64,000 nt of DNA, from positions 248,001-312,000 of the forward strand of contig WIXG01000032.1 in the NCBI GenBank assembly GCA_009869945.1, given 5' to 3'. Under the pieces are notes generated by a model. It did not search any database. It had not been told where the DNA came from and worked only from the letters and a program-made list of their open reading frames with translations. This DNA is from Mesaphorura yosii. Taxonomy: Eukaryota > Arthropoda > Collembola > Poduromorpha > Tullbergiidae. A program made the position numbers and the translations under genes. Every line of letters begins with the position of its first letter. The stretch's first letter is position 1. Positions 14,263 through 26,147 of this stretch are shown here, one piece after another.

Positions 14263-14880
14263 ATCATGATCCTCACCACCACCGTTCACGTTAAAAGCGG
14301 TAGAAAGTAAACCCCAAGACAAAGCAGAAGCAGAAGCTTAGTTTATGTTGTTAATTATCAGCACCAATGTAACAGTCTCTCTAGTCTCTAGTCATTCTAG
14401 TCATTCTCCGAAACATGATCCAAACTGGAAATACGTATTAACCATTAAGAATTAAGACGTAGACTAGCTGGAAGTGATGTTCTGTAACCGATATACGTAA
14501 TGCGTATTGCATACCCACCACTCGTGAATACTTTTTCCATTCGAGTTATTGAAACAGTAACTTTCCAAGAGAAGGAAAAACTTTTCCAGAATTTGTACAA
14601 TTATCTTGCAATTACAATTACAGATTGGAATCTTCTTACAATTAAGGCAAGGCAATTAGTGCTCCTGGAGTAAATTGAAGTGAAGTCGAGTACCTGTCAA
14701 ACTGAAGAATTCTTCTATACACAGAAACAAAGAAACTATTTTATACTACAATTAAATTAAATCTGTTATCAATTCATTGTGTTGCAGTACTCGGTAGCTC
14801 TTCCCCATTCCCGCGCGCCCAAACTTTTATCCTGTCACTTGTAATTTGTAGTACACATTCCGAGCTCAACCAAAATAAAA
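14263..14880 (+). other. INPP4 3' UTR
   Basis: About 610 bp lie between the TAA stop at 14260-14262 and the first good plus-strand AATAAA. The stretch is AT-rich with no coding signal. Confidence 0.6.
14874..14879 (+). terminator. Poly(A) signal of INPP4
   Basis: This is a perfect AATAAA 612 bp after the INPP4 stop codon. It lies only 36 bp from the minus-strand signal of the convergent ZnT1 gene. Confidence 0.6.
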
Positions 14881-14914
14881 TGTTTGTAAATGTGCATTTT
14901 GATTTTACGCGTAT

Positions 14915-14920
14915 TTTATT
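14915..14920 (-). terminator. Poly(A) signal of the ZnT1 gene
   Basis: TTTATT on the plus strand reads AATAAA on the minus strand. It is about 1.35 kb past the ZnT1 stop; I noticed no closer perfect signal in that 3' region. Confidence 0.5.
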
Positions 14921-16270
14921 TTGCACTGACTTGGTATTCGTATTCCACAAAAGAACTTACAAGTACAAAACAAAAAATTGATTAATAATGATTGGCTCTT
15001 AAACGGGAAACTAAAATACTAGAAAGTCATTTGATTGATTGCACGTCGCGCGTACACGGGACACGTGAGATTTAGATCATACGTTCAATGCAGCCAGTCA
15101 TGCTTTAATGACTGAAGAATCGCGACTCTTGACGTGGCGATAAGTAAAAATTAAAACTATAATGTAGTATTGACTAAACGTTCCATCTGCTCTTACTTAA
15201 GGGCTACAAAAAATACGTAGTTTCATAGCGTATTTTTAAGTACGCAAATAACCTAAAATAAAAGTTAAAGTTAAATTAAAAAATTGCGTTTTGTTGAAAG
15301 TTAACACAAAAGAAAGACGCAAGAAATTTCAAGGTTGGGTTGGTTTTGATTGCACCGACCGGTTGGGACAATCACAATCACTCTTCACTCGTGTGGTTTA
15401 ATTAAAAGGCTGCAACAACTTGAGCTGGTCAGTAAGCCAGCCATTCGTGCTAGAATAAATTAGCTATACTAAATCGCATACTTTCAGGACAAGTTACAAT
15501 TCGAGTTGAGTTTGGATATAAAGACTAGGGCGAATTTGTCATAATTTCGAGTTGTCAGAGTACAACTCGTTAAGAGTGTCCTGATGATTGACAACCGTTT
15601 CCAAATTCCAGTCCCACTCGACCAAAGCCACCAAGAAATTGCCAAGTTGCGGGTGAAGTCGGGACCGGGACTCACAGTCGCACAACAATCTTTGCATTAA
15701 GTTACGTACGTCCCATTCACGCTAAACAAAACTAGCTAACAGATCTCGTTCATTTCCGCTTAAAATTTAAAGGCTTCAACTACTTTGTAAATTAGAACCG
15801 ACTAATTACTATTTAAGTGATATTGCCGGGCCCTGACCGGAAACCAGTTTATCGAAACACTTTTAGCGACCACTCTCTAAAATTTCCAACTGGTCGAATT
15901 TTGGGTTTAGTAAACTCGAATTTGAGGTGTTAGGCATGGGAAGGGCAATGACGTTTGTCACTTTAGTCGTTATTTAATACACTTAAGTTTGAGGTTGACG
16001 TTAAACCCAGAATTACAATTACGTTTCGAATAAGGATTACATAGTTCATCAGTCGATATATTGACACGACTAGAGAGTTAGCCACTGCAATTAAATTCGT
16101 TTTGGTTCCGCTTGGCTTGGCGTACAAAGTTCTCAGTTTAAGTAAGTAGAAAACAGCAGATTCCAGTAGTTTGTGAAAACGAACGGTGTTTCCCAGGAAG
16201 GAATTGAGTACAGCTAGTTAGAAGAGTTTAGTTTAGCTGTTCTGGCTCGAAGAGATTGAAGTCCTGATCG
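14921..16270 (-). other. ZnT1 long 3' UTR
   Basis: This AT-rich stretch of about 1.35 kb runs between the ZnT1 stop codon (16271-16273) and the minus-strand AATAAA. It has no coding exon, RNA gene or repeat that I recognise. Confidence 0.5.
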
Positions 16271-18268
16271 TCACTGCGCAATGACAACTGCACTTGGTCG
16301 ATGTTCACGCTGTTGTGGTCCACAGCAACTGTTGGCAGCGCAGTTGATGGCTGCAGTCTCGTCCAACGGGCAGGCGAGGAAACAGTCCTGGGTGTTGCCC
16401 TTGTTCTCGGGGTAGTGCTGGCCAAACCAGAAGAAAATCAAATCTCCAACTCTAAATCTCTAACGAAGTGCAACCAAATGGATTCTTACCTCGAGAAACT
16501 CGGGTTGAATAGTAGTTGAGTGAATTCCCTCGTTGTGGAAGAATTCCTTAACCTTCTCAGCAATTCTGATGTAGTCATGCAAATTCCGGCACCTGGACAC
16601 AACACCCACGAATGACGAATACGTCAAACACATACCATTTGGCGGCTTAATCTACCTCTCGTCTCTCATACTTACCGAATGTGAGCTGAAGCGATGATGC
16701 GATCACCGGCCAACTGCCAAATATGAAATTCGTGCACCGCAATCACACCCTCAACCTCGTCAACCAAACGTCGTTGCAAGTCATCGATTTGAATATGAGT
16801 AGGAACTGTTTGCAGGAGAATCATAGCCGATTCTTGCACTGTGGAGTGAAAAGCGACTTATAAGTTTCCAGTTTCCAGCAGCTTCAAAACTGGGTAACTG
16901 GGTTACAATTTGTAAAACTTACACAATGGCCAGACAGAGTTGAGGATCAAGACGACCATGATGACACTGAGCGTCGGGTCGACGTACTCCTCAAACTCCC
17001 AATCAGTGAGCCAAATAATGAGAGCAGAGGCGATCACGATAACCGAGCCGAGAGCGTCAGCGAGCAAATGCAGAAAAACACCGTGCATGTTCATCTGCGT
17101 TCGAAGCGCAAAGAGCAAAAAATTATGCTATGCATTAAAAAACATCTTAACTGATGAATTACATTTGATCCCCCGTGGCTGTGTCCGTGAACTTTCGGAG
17201 CAGGAGGTTCTGGTGGAGGTGGAGCGTTATCGGCAGACGTCACACGTTCATCGTTCTCGTTGTCATCGGTCGCCACCATGCGAGTGAGGCGACTTTGATG
17301 CTTAATTGTGTGATGTCCAGCGTGAGAGTGGCCGGAACCGCCATGGGCTACAACGAAACAGGTGCTTAGACGTAGAATATAATTTAAGGGCCCTTAGATC
17401 TGAATATCAGGAGTGGACTTACAATGAAACATGCAAATTCCGAGCAAGTTGACTACCAAGCCAGCGATCCCCACACCAAGAACCAGCTGAGGATCGTGAA
17501 TCTTATCTGGCGAGATGAATCTCTTCACAGATTCGATAAGAATTGAGAAACAGAGGGCCACCAAGAAAACCGCGTTGACGAGGGCTCCTAACACCTCGGC
17601 ACGAGCCCAGCCAAACGTGTTCTTGGACCACTTCTTAGGAGACATCTGGAAATTTCAAATGTGCGAAAGTATAGACAATGTGAGTGAGGGAGAGGTTTTG
17701 TAGGTCATTCACCTTAACAGCCAAGAACGCGACGACCAGGGCAGCCACGTCACTGAGCATGTGGAAGGAGTCGGCCACCAAGGCCATGGAGTTGGACTTG
17801 TAGCCGACGATAATCTCGACCAGAAAGAATCCAAAGGTGAGGGTGAACATGAGCATGAGGCGAGTTTTGTTGCTCTTGGCGTGCGAGGTGGTGACGGCTT
17901 CTTCTGAAATACGACAAAAGACAGTCTCGTTCACATTCAGACAATTTGGGTATGGTCAGGATAAAAATAAGAGGAGGCGACAAGGCAAAGGTCATCAGGT
18001 CAAATTAAAGAGACAAAGTAAACCAAGGCGAGGCAGACGATAAAAATAAGCTTAGACATGCGAAAAACTACAAAACCAAATCTTGTACTTATAAAAGCAA
18101 AAGTAAGGTCGACAACGAGCAAGAAAGACACATCGACACTTTCAAATTTTGATTGCTACCTTCTCCAGTCTGAGCTCCATGTTTCCCTTTCTTGCGTATC
18201 TGTCGACTCTCGACAAACTTAATACGCTGTTCGTCCTCTAAGGAGTTTTGTCGATGAGATCGCGACAT
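16271..18268 (-). CDS. ZnT1: Zinc transporter ZnT1-like (SLC30A1/ZnT63C type)
   Basis: Cation diffusion facilitator predicted to export Zn2+ across the plasma membrane. Eight exons (minus order): 18268-18160, 17903-17713, 17645-17423, 17347-17163, 17094-16923, 16838-16676, 16592-16490 and 16417-16271. All phases match and give 430 residues, close to arthropod ZnT1. The TM2 site is in SFHMLSD and the TM5 site in FLHLLADALGS, giving the His/Asp zinc-binding quartet. The exon beginning MSPKKWSKNTFGWARAEVLG matches the ZnT1 TM3 region. The cytoplasmic loop is His-rich (HGGSGHSHAGHH, HGHSHGG) with a Pro-rich stretch between. The C-terminal domain has HEFHIWQLAG, GIHSTTIQPEF and a Cys-rich tail (CFLACP...NSCCG) as in ZnT1. 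The short first exon encodes a charged N-terminus starting MSRSHRQNSLEDEQR. The next exon could also be reached from a distal first exon at 25595-26147. Confidence 0.93.
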
Positions 18269-18600
18269 GTTGAAGTACAATTCTCACACAAGACTTATGA
18301 AGACTAATGAACACTTGGGTATGTGTCAATTGTAGATCAGGAGTGACCTGAGAGATACAATTCGAGTCAATAACCTGCGACTGCGCGTCATTCACGTATT
18401 GGCTTTTGGATGAGTCAGGGAGATCACCGCAACTGTCCTAAGAATACCACTGCCGACGGAATAATTATTCTAGGTGGAGTTTATCACAGACCCATTTCTG
18501 AAGCAGCAGCAGCGGCGGCAGGAACAGGCGTTAGCTGCCGAACAATGACTTGGGCCACTTGGGAATCAGAATCGGACATTGTTGTCTTCACATGATGCTT

Positions 18601-18607
18601 TTTTATA
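18601..18607 (-). promoter_or_regulatory. Possible TATA box for the proximal ZnT1 promoter
   Basis: TATAAAA on the minus strand lies about 330 bp upstream of the proximal ZnT1 ATG (18268). The position suits a TATA-driven start with a 5' UTR of about 300 bp. This is a sequence match only. Confidence 0.3.
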
Positions 18608-21600
18608 CTTGTGGCTGGTAGGACAAACCCTGAATGTGTTTAGAGTTGGCAGACACAGATTGGCACCAGACGTAGCTCCAAAATTGATTACTACTAATTA
18701 ATTAAGAAATTCACAAAGTCACTGAAAACTAATTGTAAGAGAGTGTTTAGCTAAAACGCTGGCAATGTTGAAGACCCCGACCAGAGGAGCAACAAACTGT
18801 GTTGGACTCCCGTCTTCTTTCTTTCTTTCGTCGTCTTGGTGAGTCGGGGAAAGAAAATCTTTGGGATAGACGTTCGAGGCAGCTGAACGTCAAAACCACT
18901 GTCAAGTGTATAAAAAGTGCAAGAAAGCAGCAGCTCTTTACTGCAGCTCGTTGAAATCGAGCTGTGTGTGTGGCCTGGGCACAGCAGAGCTAAGAAAAAA
19001 CCACCTGGCAATTCGCATACTCGCAATCGCAACGGCTTTCGTACTTACGAAAAGCTTATTTTAAACTGTGACGTGCACTCCTATTTGGTGGTCCGTGTGC
19101 AAAATGGCAAAAACCTCGAGCACTGCTGCTGCAGTGTGAGTGCAATAGACCGTTTAATGGTTCGCCTGCGGAAAAATTTCTTTGGAATTGGTCGTAAAAA
19201 ATGAAAAAGTCCCGAGCTGGACGAGACGAGGAGGGGGTAGCACCGCACTAGAAAATGTTGAATCGAGCCTGTTCCTTTATGCAACGACAACGACTGGTCG
19301 TGCAATTCAAAGGTCTGTAGGCCGTGAGGTTCAAGTATAAATGCACTGGACAACAGAACAACAAGACGGGAAGCCACTGACGGAACGGACGGGGCACGAT
19401 GATCCAATAATACCGTCGATAAGCGTCTGGTCCACGATTAGAGTACACCAGAGCCAGAGTCAGAGCCTTTGAGCTTTATCAGTGTCACTCGACAGCAATC
19501 TAAATATACGACACTATTGATCTCTCTACTCGAAAATACAAGCCGTACAATGTTTCGTTAACCCAACAATAATTATTTCTGTAGCCCGTCACCCGATTCA
19601 ACAGTGCAGTTGCGAGTGACGGCTGGCTGGTCCGACGGCAGCATGAGACTATCAGCCAGTCGTACCAGCATAGCAGCCTTAACGTTGTTCAGCAATATCC
19701 ACACACGCGACACGCACGTTGCTATAATTTTCCCCATGACGCGGTCCATGCATTAGGCAGGGCATAAAACATATCCTATTCGTTTAGCGTACAAGTCAAC
19801 ATTTGTAATAAACAGCCGAGTCGATTTGGTTTGATTTGATCTGAGATTTTGACATTTCCAGAATTACATGCCTCAAAAAGAACGGGAAAGAGCTTACCAG
19901 CCGTAGTTTTATGAGATGGCGGAAAGTTACTCCCTAAATGCCATAAAACTAACGATTTCTTGGGACGAGTCTCTGCATTCCCATTTATTTCCGATTTCTA
20001 CTTGCACGCGCAGGTGCGATCGTTGACCTCAGCTCGTTTCCTTCCGTGCACAAACGCACTGTTCCAGCCAGCCATCAGTATTTCATCTTTCCCATTTCTC
20101 TGAATTATCATTTGACTTTATAATTTGTTATTTGGATAAACACTCAACACGCGTTCAGGAGATGAATCATGCTAGTTCAAGTGTACATTTAGGTCAAACT
20201 TGCAATGCTCGTCCCTTTAAAGTCTCAAGTGTTTTGTTTACCCATCTTTCTTTCCTTTCGGCCATGCCGTCCGCCGCTCTTCAAGCGTAAACGTGATAGA
20301 ACCGCAGTGAGCAGTCAAATTATGTCGCAAACTGGTGAAATGCGGATGAATTAATTCCATTAGCGTTACACAACATTAGAGCGAGCCTCGCAAGCCGCGC
20401 TGCAATTGTCAACAACTGTAGACCGGACATTCGATGAGATTTCAACACCTTTCATTGAGAATGACAGGGAAGGACACGAGAACGACAGGAAATTGGGCCG
20501 ATTTCGTTTCAATTCACAAATCACCTTGAAATTGAAGCTCGACGCGGCTGGGACTGCACAGTTTGATTGTTACTGTCAAGCTTGTAAATAAAAAGTTGGG
20601 CACTGCACTGCATGGAATGAGCGTTACGCACTGCGACTACGCAATTTGTTCTCCGTGCTTGCTTCTTCTGCATACTAATACGAATACGGAGAACTATTTA
20701 CGAATTCATAATGACACGATTAGCGATTACGGCTTTACGATCGAGACGACAGGCAGGCAGAGAAGCTCGCATCAACTCGACATGTGCATTCCAGAAACGA
20801 CCTTCGACGACTTGACTTGGCGTAGAATTGGAATTTGCGTTAAATTCCATGAAATTGTACCCACATTTTCTTTGCGAGGGAGTGTTTTTGTTTCTTGCTG
20901 AGTAGCGTCACTAATCGGAGATCGAGTTATGAATTACGATCAACACGGGTGAAAAATGCAAAATTCGCAACAATTTGGCGTCCGACCGGCGCGACAGACC
21001 CCTGCTTGTTTGTTGCTTGTGGGTTGGTGTTGACCAAATTGGTCTTTGCCTTTGTCAGAGCAACGAGGGAGCATTGTTTAGTGCTTAGCGTTTTAATGTG
21101 TATGTTTACGAATGTTTACAATGCTCTCAATGTACTACTTGGAAGAAAAGGAAAGGCGAGCGTCAGCAAAAATATTTACGCGTGTGGCTGGCTTTGTCCC
21201 TGAGCAATAGCAATGGCAGCGTTAAATGGATGCCCGAAAGCCCTTAATCCTTTATTAGGTTAGCCCTTAATTCGATTCTACGACTACGACTCACACCTGA
21301 GCCTGAGGCTGAGCCCGAGTCGAGCTCCTTCGATAAGGCTTACCAATGTTTGATGCGATGCTAGAGTCGGACATTTTCAGTGTGCAATCAGTTCTAGCTT
21401 TGGCAAGAACCCCGTCAGCAGCAGCACTACCACCGTTGGGCAGCAGCATAATTAACTAATTAGCGCACTGCAGCAGGCAGGCACACGTGTGGAAGGCGGT
21501 CTGCCCGTGCTGATGTTGATGTTTGTCGGCACTTTTACACTTACGTATTTGTCACTTAGGAATTTCCTACGCTCGAGATCTTTCACTTGTCTGTGTGTCG

Positions 21601-22400
21601 TGTCGCTTCACAAACCACAACTGAAAGAATCGCTAAATCGCTTCACGTTCACAAATTTTCTTTGTCTTGCGCCTGTCTTATCGTCTTGTTTTTCTCTTTT
21701 GTCGCACGAAAAAGTACGACTCACGACTCGAAATCAGAGTGCACTTGATCACAGCCACTCTTCACATTGCATTGTTTTCATTCGTCGCACGTTAGTTTGT
21801 GGTAAATCGCAATTTACAATTCTGAGCACCACAACAACGTTATTAAGAAGTACTGCGTCAAATGCTGCGTCTGTCGGCTGCTGGAATGGAATGCGTGTCT
21901 GATTTAATCCAAATGTTACACTAAACTTATTGGTAGTATTGGAAAGTGTTTAACGATTCGTCGTGTCTGTCAATCGATTGAATGAGACTGCTACTGCCGT
22001 TTGCCGTACGTAACGCAAGGCTGCTTCTGCATTTAGTCAACTGGCCACGTAAGATTATGACGTACTTTAATTATACGTATGCACAGGATTAGAGAAAAGT
22101 CGAATCTAAACTGTATTCGATAGAATTCAATTTAGGTATGTCATCTTCGAATCTAGCATTTTGTGGTTCAGGCTTTGGAATCGAAGTTCTGATGATTCGA
22201 AGCCTAACCTTCGTAGCGACAAAAAACAGAGACGAGCTGGCCGTGCTAATTTTCTATTTTTAATTATTTCACTGATCTGAAGAGGATTTTAGCCAATTCT
22301 TTTTATTGGAACCCTCAGAATAGCATCTAGTAAATAAAGAGTGCTAAAAAATGTCACTGATAACGCTAAAATCGCTTATCTACAAGTGATTTAAAGTGAA
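18608..22400. other. Non-coding stretch upstream of ZnT1 (intron of the long isoform)
   Basis: Short open frames only, none with recognisable domains. A plus-strand TATAAAA occurs at 18909-18915 with no gene attached. If the distal His-rich exon is used, this whole stretch is intronic. Confidence 0.5.
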
Positions 22401-22423
22401 CATACTCGTGTCCAAAAAGTAGG

Positions 22424-24960
22424 GTGCAACTTCAGCAAGAAGGAGAAGTAGAATTTGATCTGTTCTTACACCGTACTACGTCGCTCGCCCCGGACAGGGA
22501 ATTAAGTTTCCAAAGGCTGGAGTACGGGCAAGCGTCAAGCGCAGGTCAGTTCGACCCAATTAAGTCATTAATTCAAAAAACTTGTAACAACATACTCTCG
22601 GAAGAATTCTTTTCGTTATAAATTATGTCAATCATCGTGCACTCGCCACCGAAGACACAATCGACCATCACCAGTTACTTCAGTTCACCTTCAGCAACGA
22701 AGCGAGTTAGGAAAGATCAACCTAGTCAAGAAGACGGAGTGGACGGACGAAGAGAAGGCGAGATTGGAGACATTAATGGAACTAATGAAGCAAGAACACG
22801 AGGACCCGGAAACTAAAATGAAAATTAACACCGACACAATACTACAAAGCATCACGTCACTGTCCGAGAAAGTGAAACCGCTGCAGGAGGAGGATGAAGA
22901 AAATAATAAAAGTATCTCAACACTCGAAGCCAGAGAATGGAGGCTCGCTTGGAGTCAGTCGTAAGGAAGAGCAAAGAAAAGGATTTGGTTTGCTTCGGAT
23001 TGGAGGATCCAACTGGAATGCTGAACGCCAAGCAACTCGTTAACAAACCTTCAAGAGAAATCGGGGTTGACTATCAGAGCACAAGCTACGAAGTTCATCG
23101 AGGGGTGGACTCCCATTTCCCGGTGTGCATGAGTAAGGTGGAAAGTGATTGTTCTACACAGAGGCAAACTTGGCAAAAGTTACATAAGAATCAAGTGGGA
23201 CAAGGGAAAGGATGACATATTCAAAGAACTAATACAACAACAATCTGAAAAGCAGAAAAGGTTACTTGAAATGAGTGAAATTACAACAAACATTTACAAG
23301 TGCGCGGAAGAATGTGAAATGGTGAAAGTGGTTAAACTGTTTTAAATTCAATAATTCAGCATAACGAGCATAAGGTCGAAGAGTTTATGCGCTATTTGTG
23401 GAATTAAGTCAGGCCTTTGATACAGTAATTCATAGTGTGCTAAGGAGAAAGTGTCGTGAAAATGGACTGAGTACCAAGTTTATAGCGGCAGCTAAAACAA
23501 TTTACCGTAAAGGAGTCTTACAAGGAGAAACAATGAGTCCAATGTTCTTCAATTTGTACATGGAGGGCCTAGTCAAGGATTTCGACGAAAGTGACACATT
23601 CCTATGAAAGTTGTGAACGCGGTGATACATCTACTTCTGTATGCTCATTCTCTTCGCGTATTCGGCTGGTGAGTTACAAAAGAAGATCGACATCCTACAA
23701 AAATACTTCAGAAATCATCAGCTAAGAGTGAATCTGGCGAACACTAAATACATGATCTTCGGCAAAAGGAAAATAAAACACAATTTCACATTCAAGTGGG
23801 AGGGGAAAGCGATAGAACATGGTTCACAACACACATATCTCGATGTTCCTTTCACCCACACACGGAATTTCAAAGGAGCTAAAAGACCACTATTCAGAAA
23901 GCGAAAATCCCCATGACACAAACTCTGTTGCTAGCTTTTCGAAGCAGAATGAAAATTTTTCCCAGTGTACTTGCTATATACAAGTCACTTACACGGTCGG
24001 TGCTGTTTTATTGCGCTCCAATCTGGGCCCTGAACTATATGGAATGCCTTGAGCAATAACAACCCACTTCTTCAAGCGATTATTTGCGCTTCCTAAAATG
24101 ACGCCGTAGTGGTTCGTGAGGCGTCTGTGGCCGAAGAAGATTTATTTCTTCGATCAGCGATCAGTTTCTTACACAGGATTTTAAACAAGCCTATGGACTC
24201 TTTAGTTTATAAGTGCTACACAGGCCTTCGTAGTTCATCGGGTGTCAATGCGAGGAATTGGTTTAACCAATTCAAATCGTTTTTCTCAAAGCATGGGTTA
24301 GAAAATATTTTGAATTGTCCTGATATCGAAGTAAACAACCGCGATTTCATACCCAAGGTTACCACGGCGCTGGAAAGGGCGGAGTCTGACTCGTTGGCGA
24401 GAGATATAGCCAGAATGCGAGAGAGCAAGTTTTTTGGAGTATATGTGAGACAAAACTCACGTCAGAATTGAACCATTCTTAGAATCTACCTATTGTTGGG
24501 CTAAGTAACAATTAGTAATGCAAATGAAGCTTGGTGTCTCGCACCTAACATGGAAGGTGAAAAGCCTTAAGCTTAGAGATTTAGAGCACTTCTATAAAAA
24601 CGGAAGATAATTGTTGTGGGATTTGTAGGCAGAAAGAAGATATTTTTAATTTACTTTTTGAGTGTACAGGGTACAATACATCAAGACGTCATCTTTTGGA
24701 AGTTTTGCCAGATGCTGCAACCAAGACTAGAGAAGATTACTTAAAACTATTCAATAGCTAAATGAGTGATCAAGTTCATGCGTCGTATTGCTTCACATCT
24801 TCTGTGGTTAAGCTAATTCAATGAAGTTAAGTTAAGTCAATTTAATTTATAATCAGTTAAGCGTAATGTTTATCTTTTAAAATTAATTTTGCTTGATATG
24901 ATTTTGTTTGTAAGGGTATCGACCTTTTATCGGACAATAAACGGCCATTGATAGATTGAA
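22424..24960 (+). mobile_element. Decayed non-LTR retrotransposon (LINE)
   Basis: Pieces of a LINE in the right order on the plus strand, broken by frameshifts and stops. About 22625-23345 encodes an ORF1-like protein in three frames, with a coiled-coil part (SITSLSEKVKPLQEEDEENN) followed by LES..RKSKEKDLVCFGLED. About 23398-23607 is reverse transcriptase: ELSQAFDTVIH, then GVLQGETMSPMFFNLY. About 23620-23910 continues with LLLYAHS, where active elements have YADD, then LRVNLANTKYMIFGK. About 24109-24470 is the region after the RT core, and about 24606-24760 encodes a CGIC...FECTGYN C-terminal zinc-knuckle-like motif. No endonuclease domain was seen between ORF1 and RT, so there is probably an internal deletion. 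AATAAA near 24946 may belong to its 3' end. It lies antisense in the proposed long ZnT1 intron. Boundaries are approximate. Confidence 0.8.
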
Positions 24961-25594
24961 TTATACGTGTGCTTGAATTTTGTGATTCGTGATGCAAAAT
25001 GCAAAAGCTGCTAATTGATGGATGCCGACAGGTCTCAATTTACCCCCACGTGTTTTGTTTACCGCTCGTAATCGTAATTAGTCGTTTGGTGCTGGTTGGG
25101 CTCCTTAAAAGCGCTACGGCAATGGGGGTACTGCGCGTGCGCGTGAGGTGTCACATTGTTTACATGAGTCATTCATTGTTGAATTAGCCAGCTGCAAAGG
25201 CGGAGGTCCGCTTTGATGAATGGAAACAAGGCCAAAGCACGTGTCGTCCATGCTAGCCTTTGTCCACTTCGTGCTGGTCTACCTCAAACGCACTCAAATT
25301 GAACTCAAATCGCTTGAGTGGCGAAATGATTTGCGTTTCGACGACTGCAAACTGTAAACTGCAGATTGCGGTTGGAATACTGCGAAATGACTGTATGGCT
25401 ACAAACACCTGAAAAAATGACCGCTGAACGGATGCTGCACTGTGGTTAGGCCGCCGAGCTCTCTTCTTGGCCACGAAGGAGTGAAAGCGGAAAGCATCGA
25501 CGAAGCAATGCAACAATGCAAGCGGGCACGAGCTGCTGCATAATGTACAATAAACAGGCTACGCGGGCAGGCACTGCAGCAAATTTTGGCGTAC
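24961..25594. other. Non-coding interval between the LINE and the His-rich exon
   Basis: I see no coding exon, repeat or RNA gene here. Confidence 0.4.
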
Positions 25595-26147
25595 CTTCGT
25601 GCTCGTGGTGTGAATGATGTTCGTGTCCGTGATCCGAGTCTCCTTCTCCTGGCGTACGCGTTCCCTTCGCCTTGGATGTCTTCTTGTTTCTGGCCAGCTT
25701 GGTCTTGCCGCTTGCGTGAACGTGGTCATGGCCTGGGGCATGGTCTTTTTCTGAGGGAGGAATCGGCAGGATCAAATTGCGACCAACTTCTGACGGGCAG
25801 CACGGATGAGGGGTCAGTTTTCTTTGTGGTGACGACCCTTGCCCAAGAACGATCAAAGTATTGATACTCCCTTTGCAGGAGGAGGTTGATGTTGACGCAG
25901 GAAGCTGCTGCAGGTGAAGTTTCGGCACAGCGGCCTCGCGCTCTGCCTGTTCATCTTCATCGTGGACGATACCGTGATTATCCTGGCCCAAATCACCATC
26001 GTTACAACTACAGCATTGCCCGCGTGCTGAAGGCAGCGGTGATTCTTCACCCGTGTGTGACGACGCGTCTGAATTCAGTCCAGAGTCATGCGCTGCTTTG
26101 ACGGCGAGGGCCCTGCTGTTCGGTGCTACAAAGTCAATCCGGTCCAT
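25595..26147 (-). CDS. Histidine-rich alternative first exon, probably of ZnT1
   Basis: A 184-codon open frame begins at the ATG at 26147, with an in-frame TAA 15 nt upstream, and ends at a donor GAAG|GTACGC in phase 1. That is the same phase and almost the same donor context (GAAG|GTAGCA) as the short ZnT1 first exon, so it would splice in frame to the exon at 17903. The encoded N-terminus has a Cys pair region (CCSC), two His clusters (HAPGHDHVHASG and DHGHEHHSHHEHE) and a basic stretch (KLARNKKTSKAKG) between them. His-rich cytosolic segments are typical of zinc transporters. Spliced to ZnT1 it would give about 578 residues. No other minus-strand gene lies between the two. It could instead hold a small intron (acceptor-like TCCCTCAG before AAAAAGACC) or be a chance open frame. 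Confidence 0.55.

Noticed and set aside
16228-16425. Minus-strand frame ending at 16228
   Set aside because: It overlaps the last ZnT1 exon in another frame; the ZnT1 frame ends at the TGA at 16271-16273 with the conserved Cys-rich tail.
16271-18268. ZnT2/3/8 group assignment for the zinc transporter
   Set aside because: MSPKKWSKNTFGWARAEVLG, HIWQLAG, GIHSTTIQPEF and the C-terminal Cys tail are ZnT1 features.
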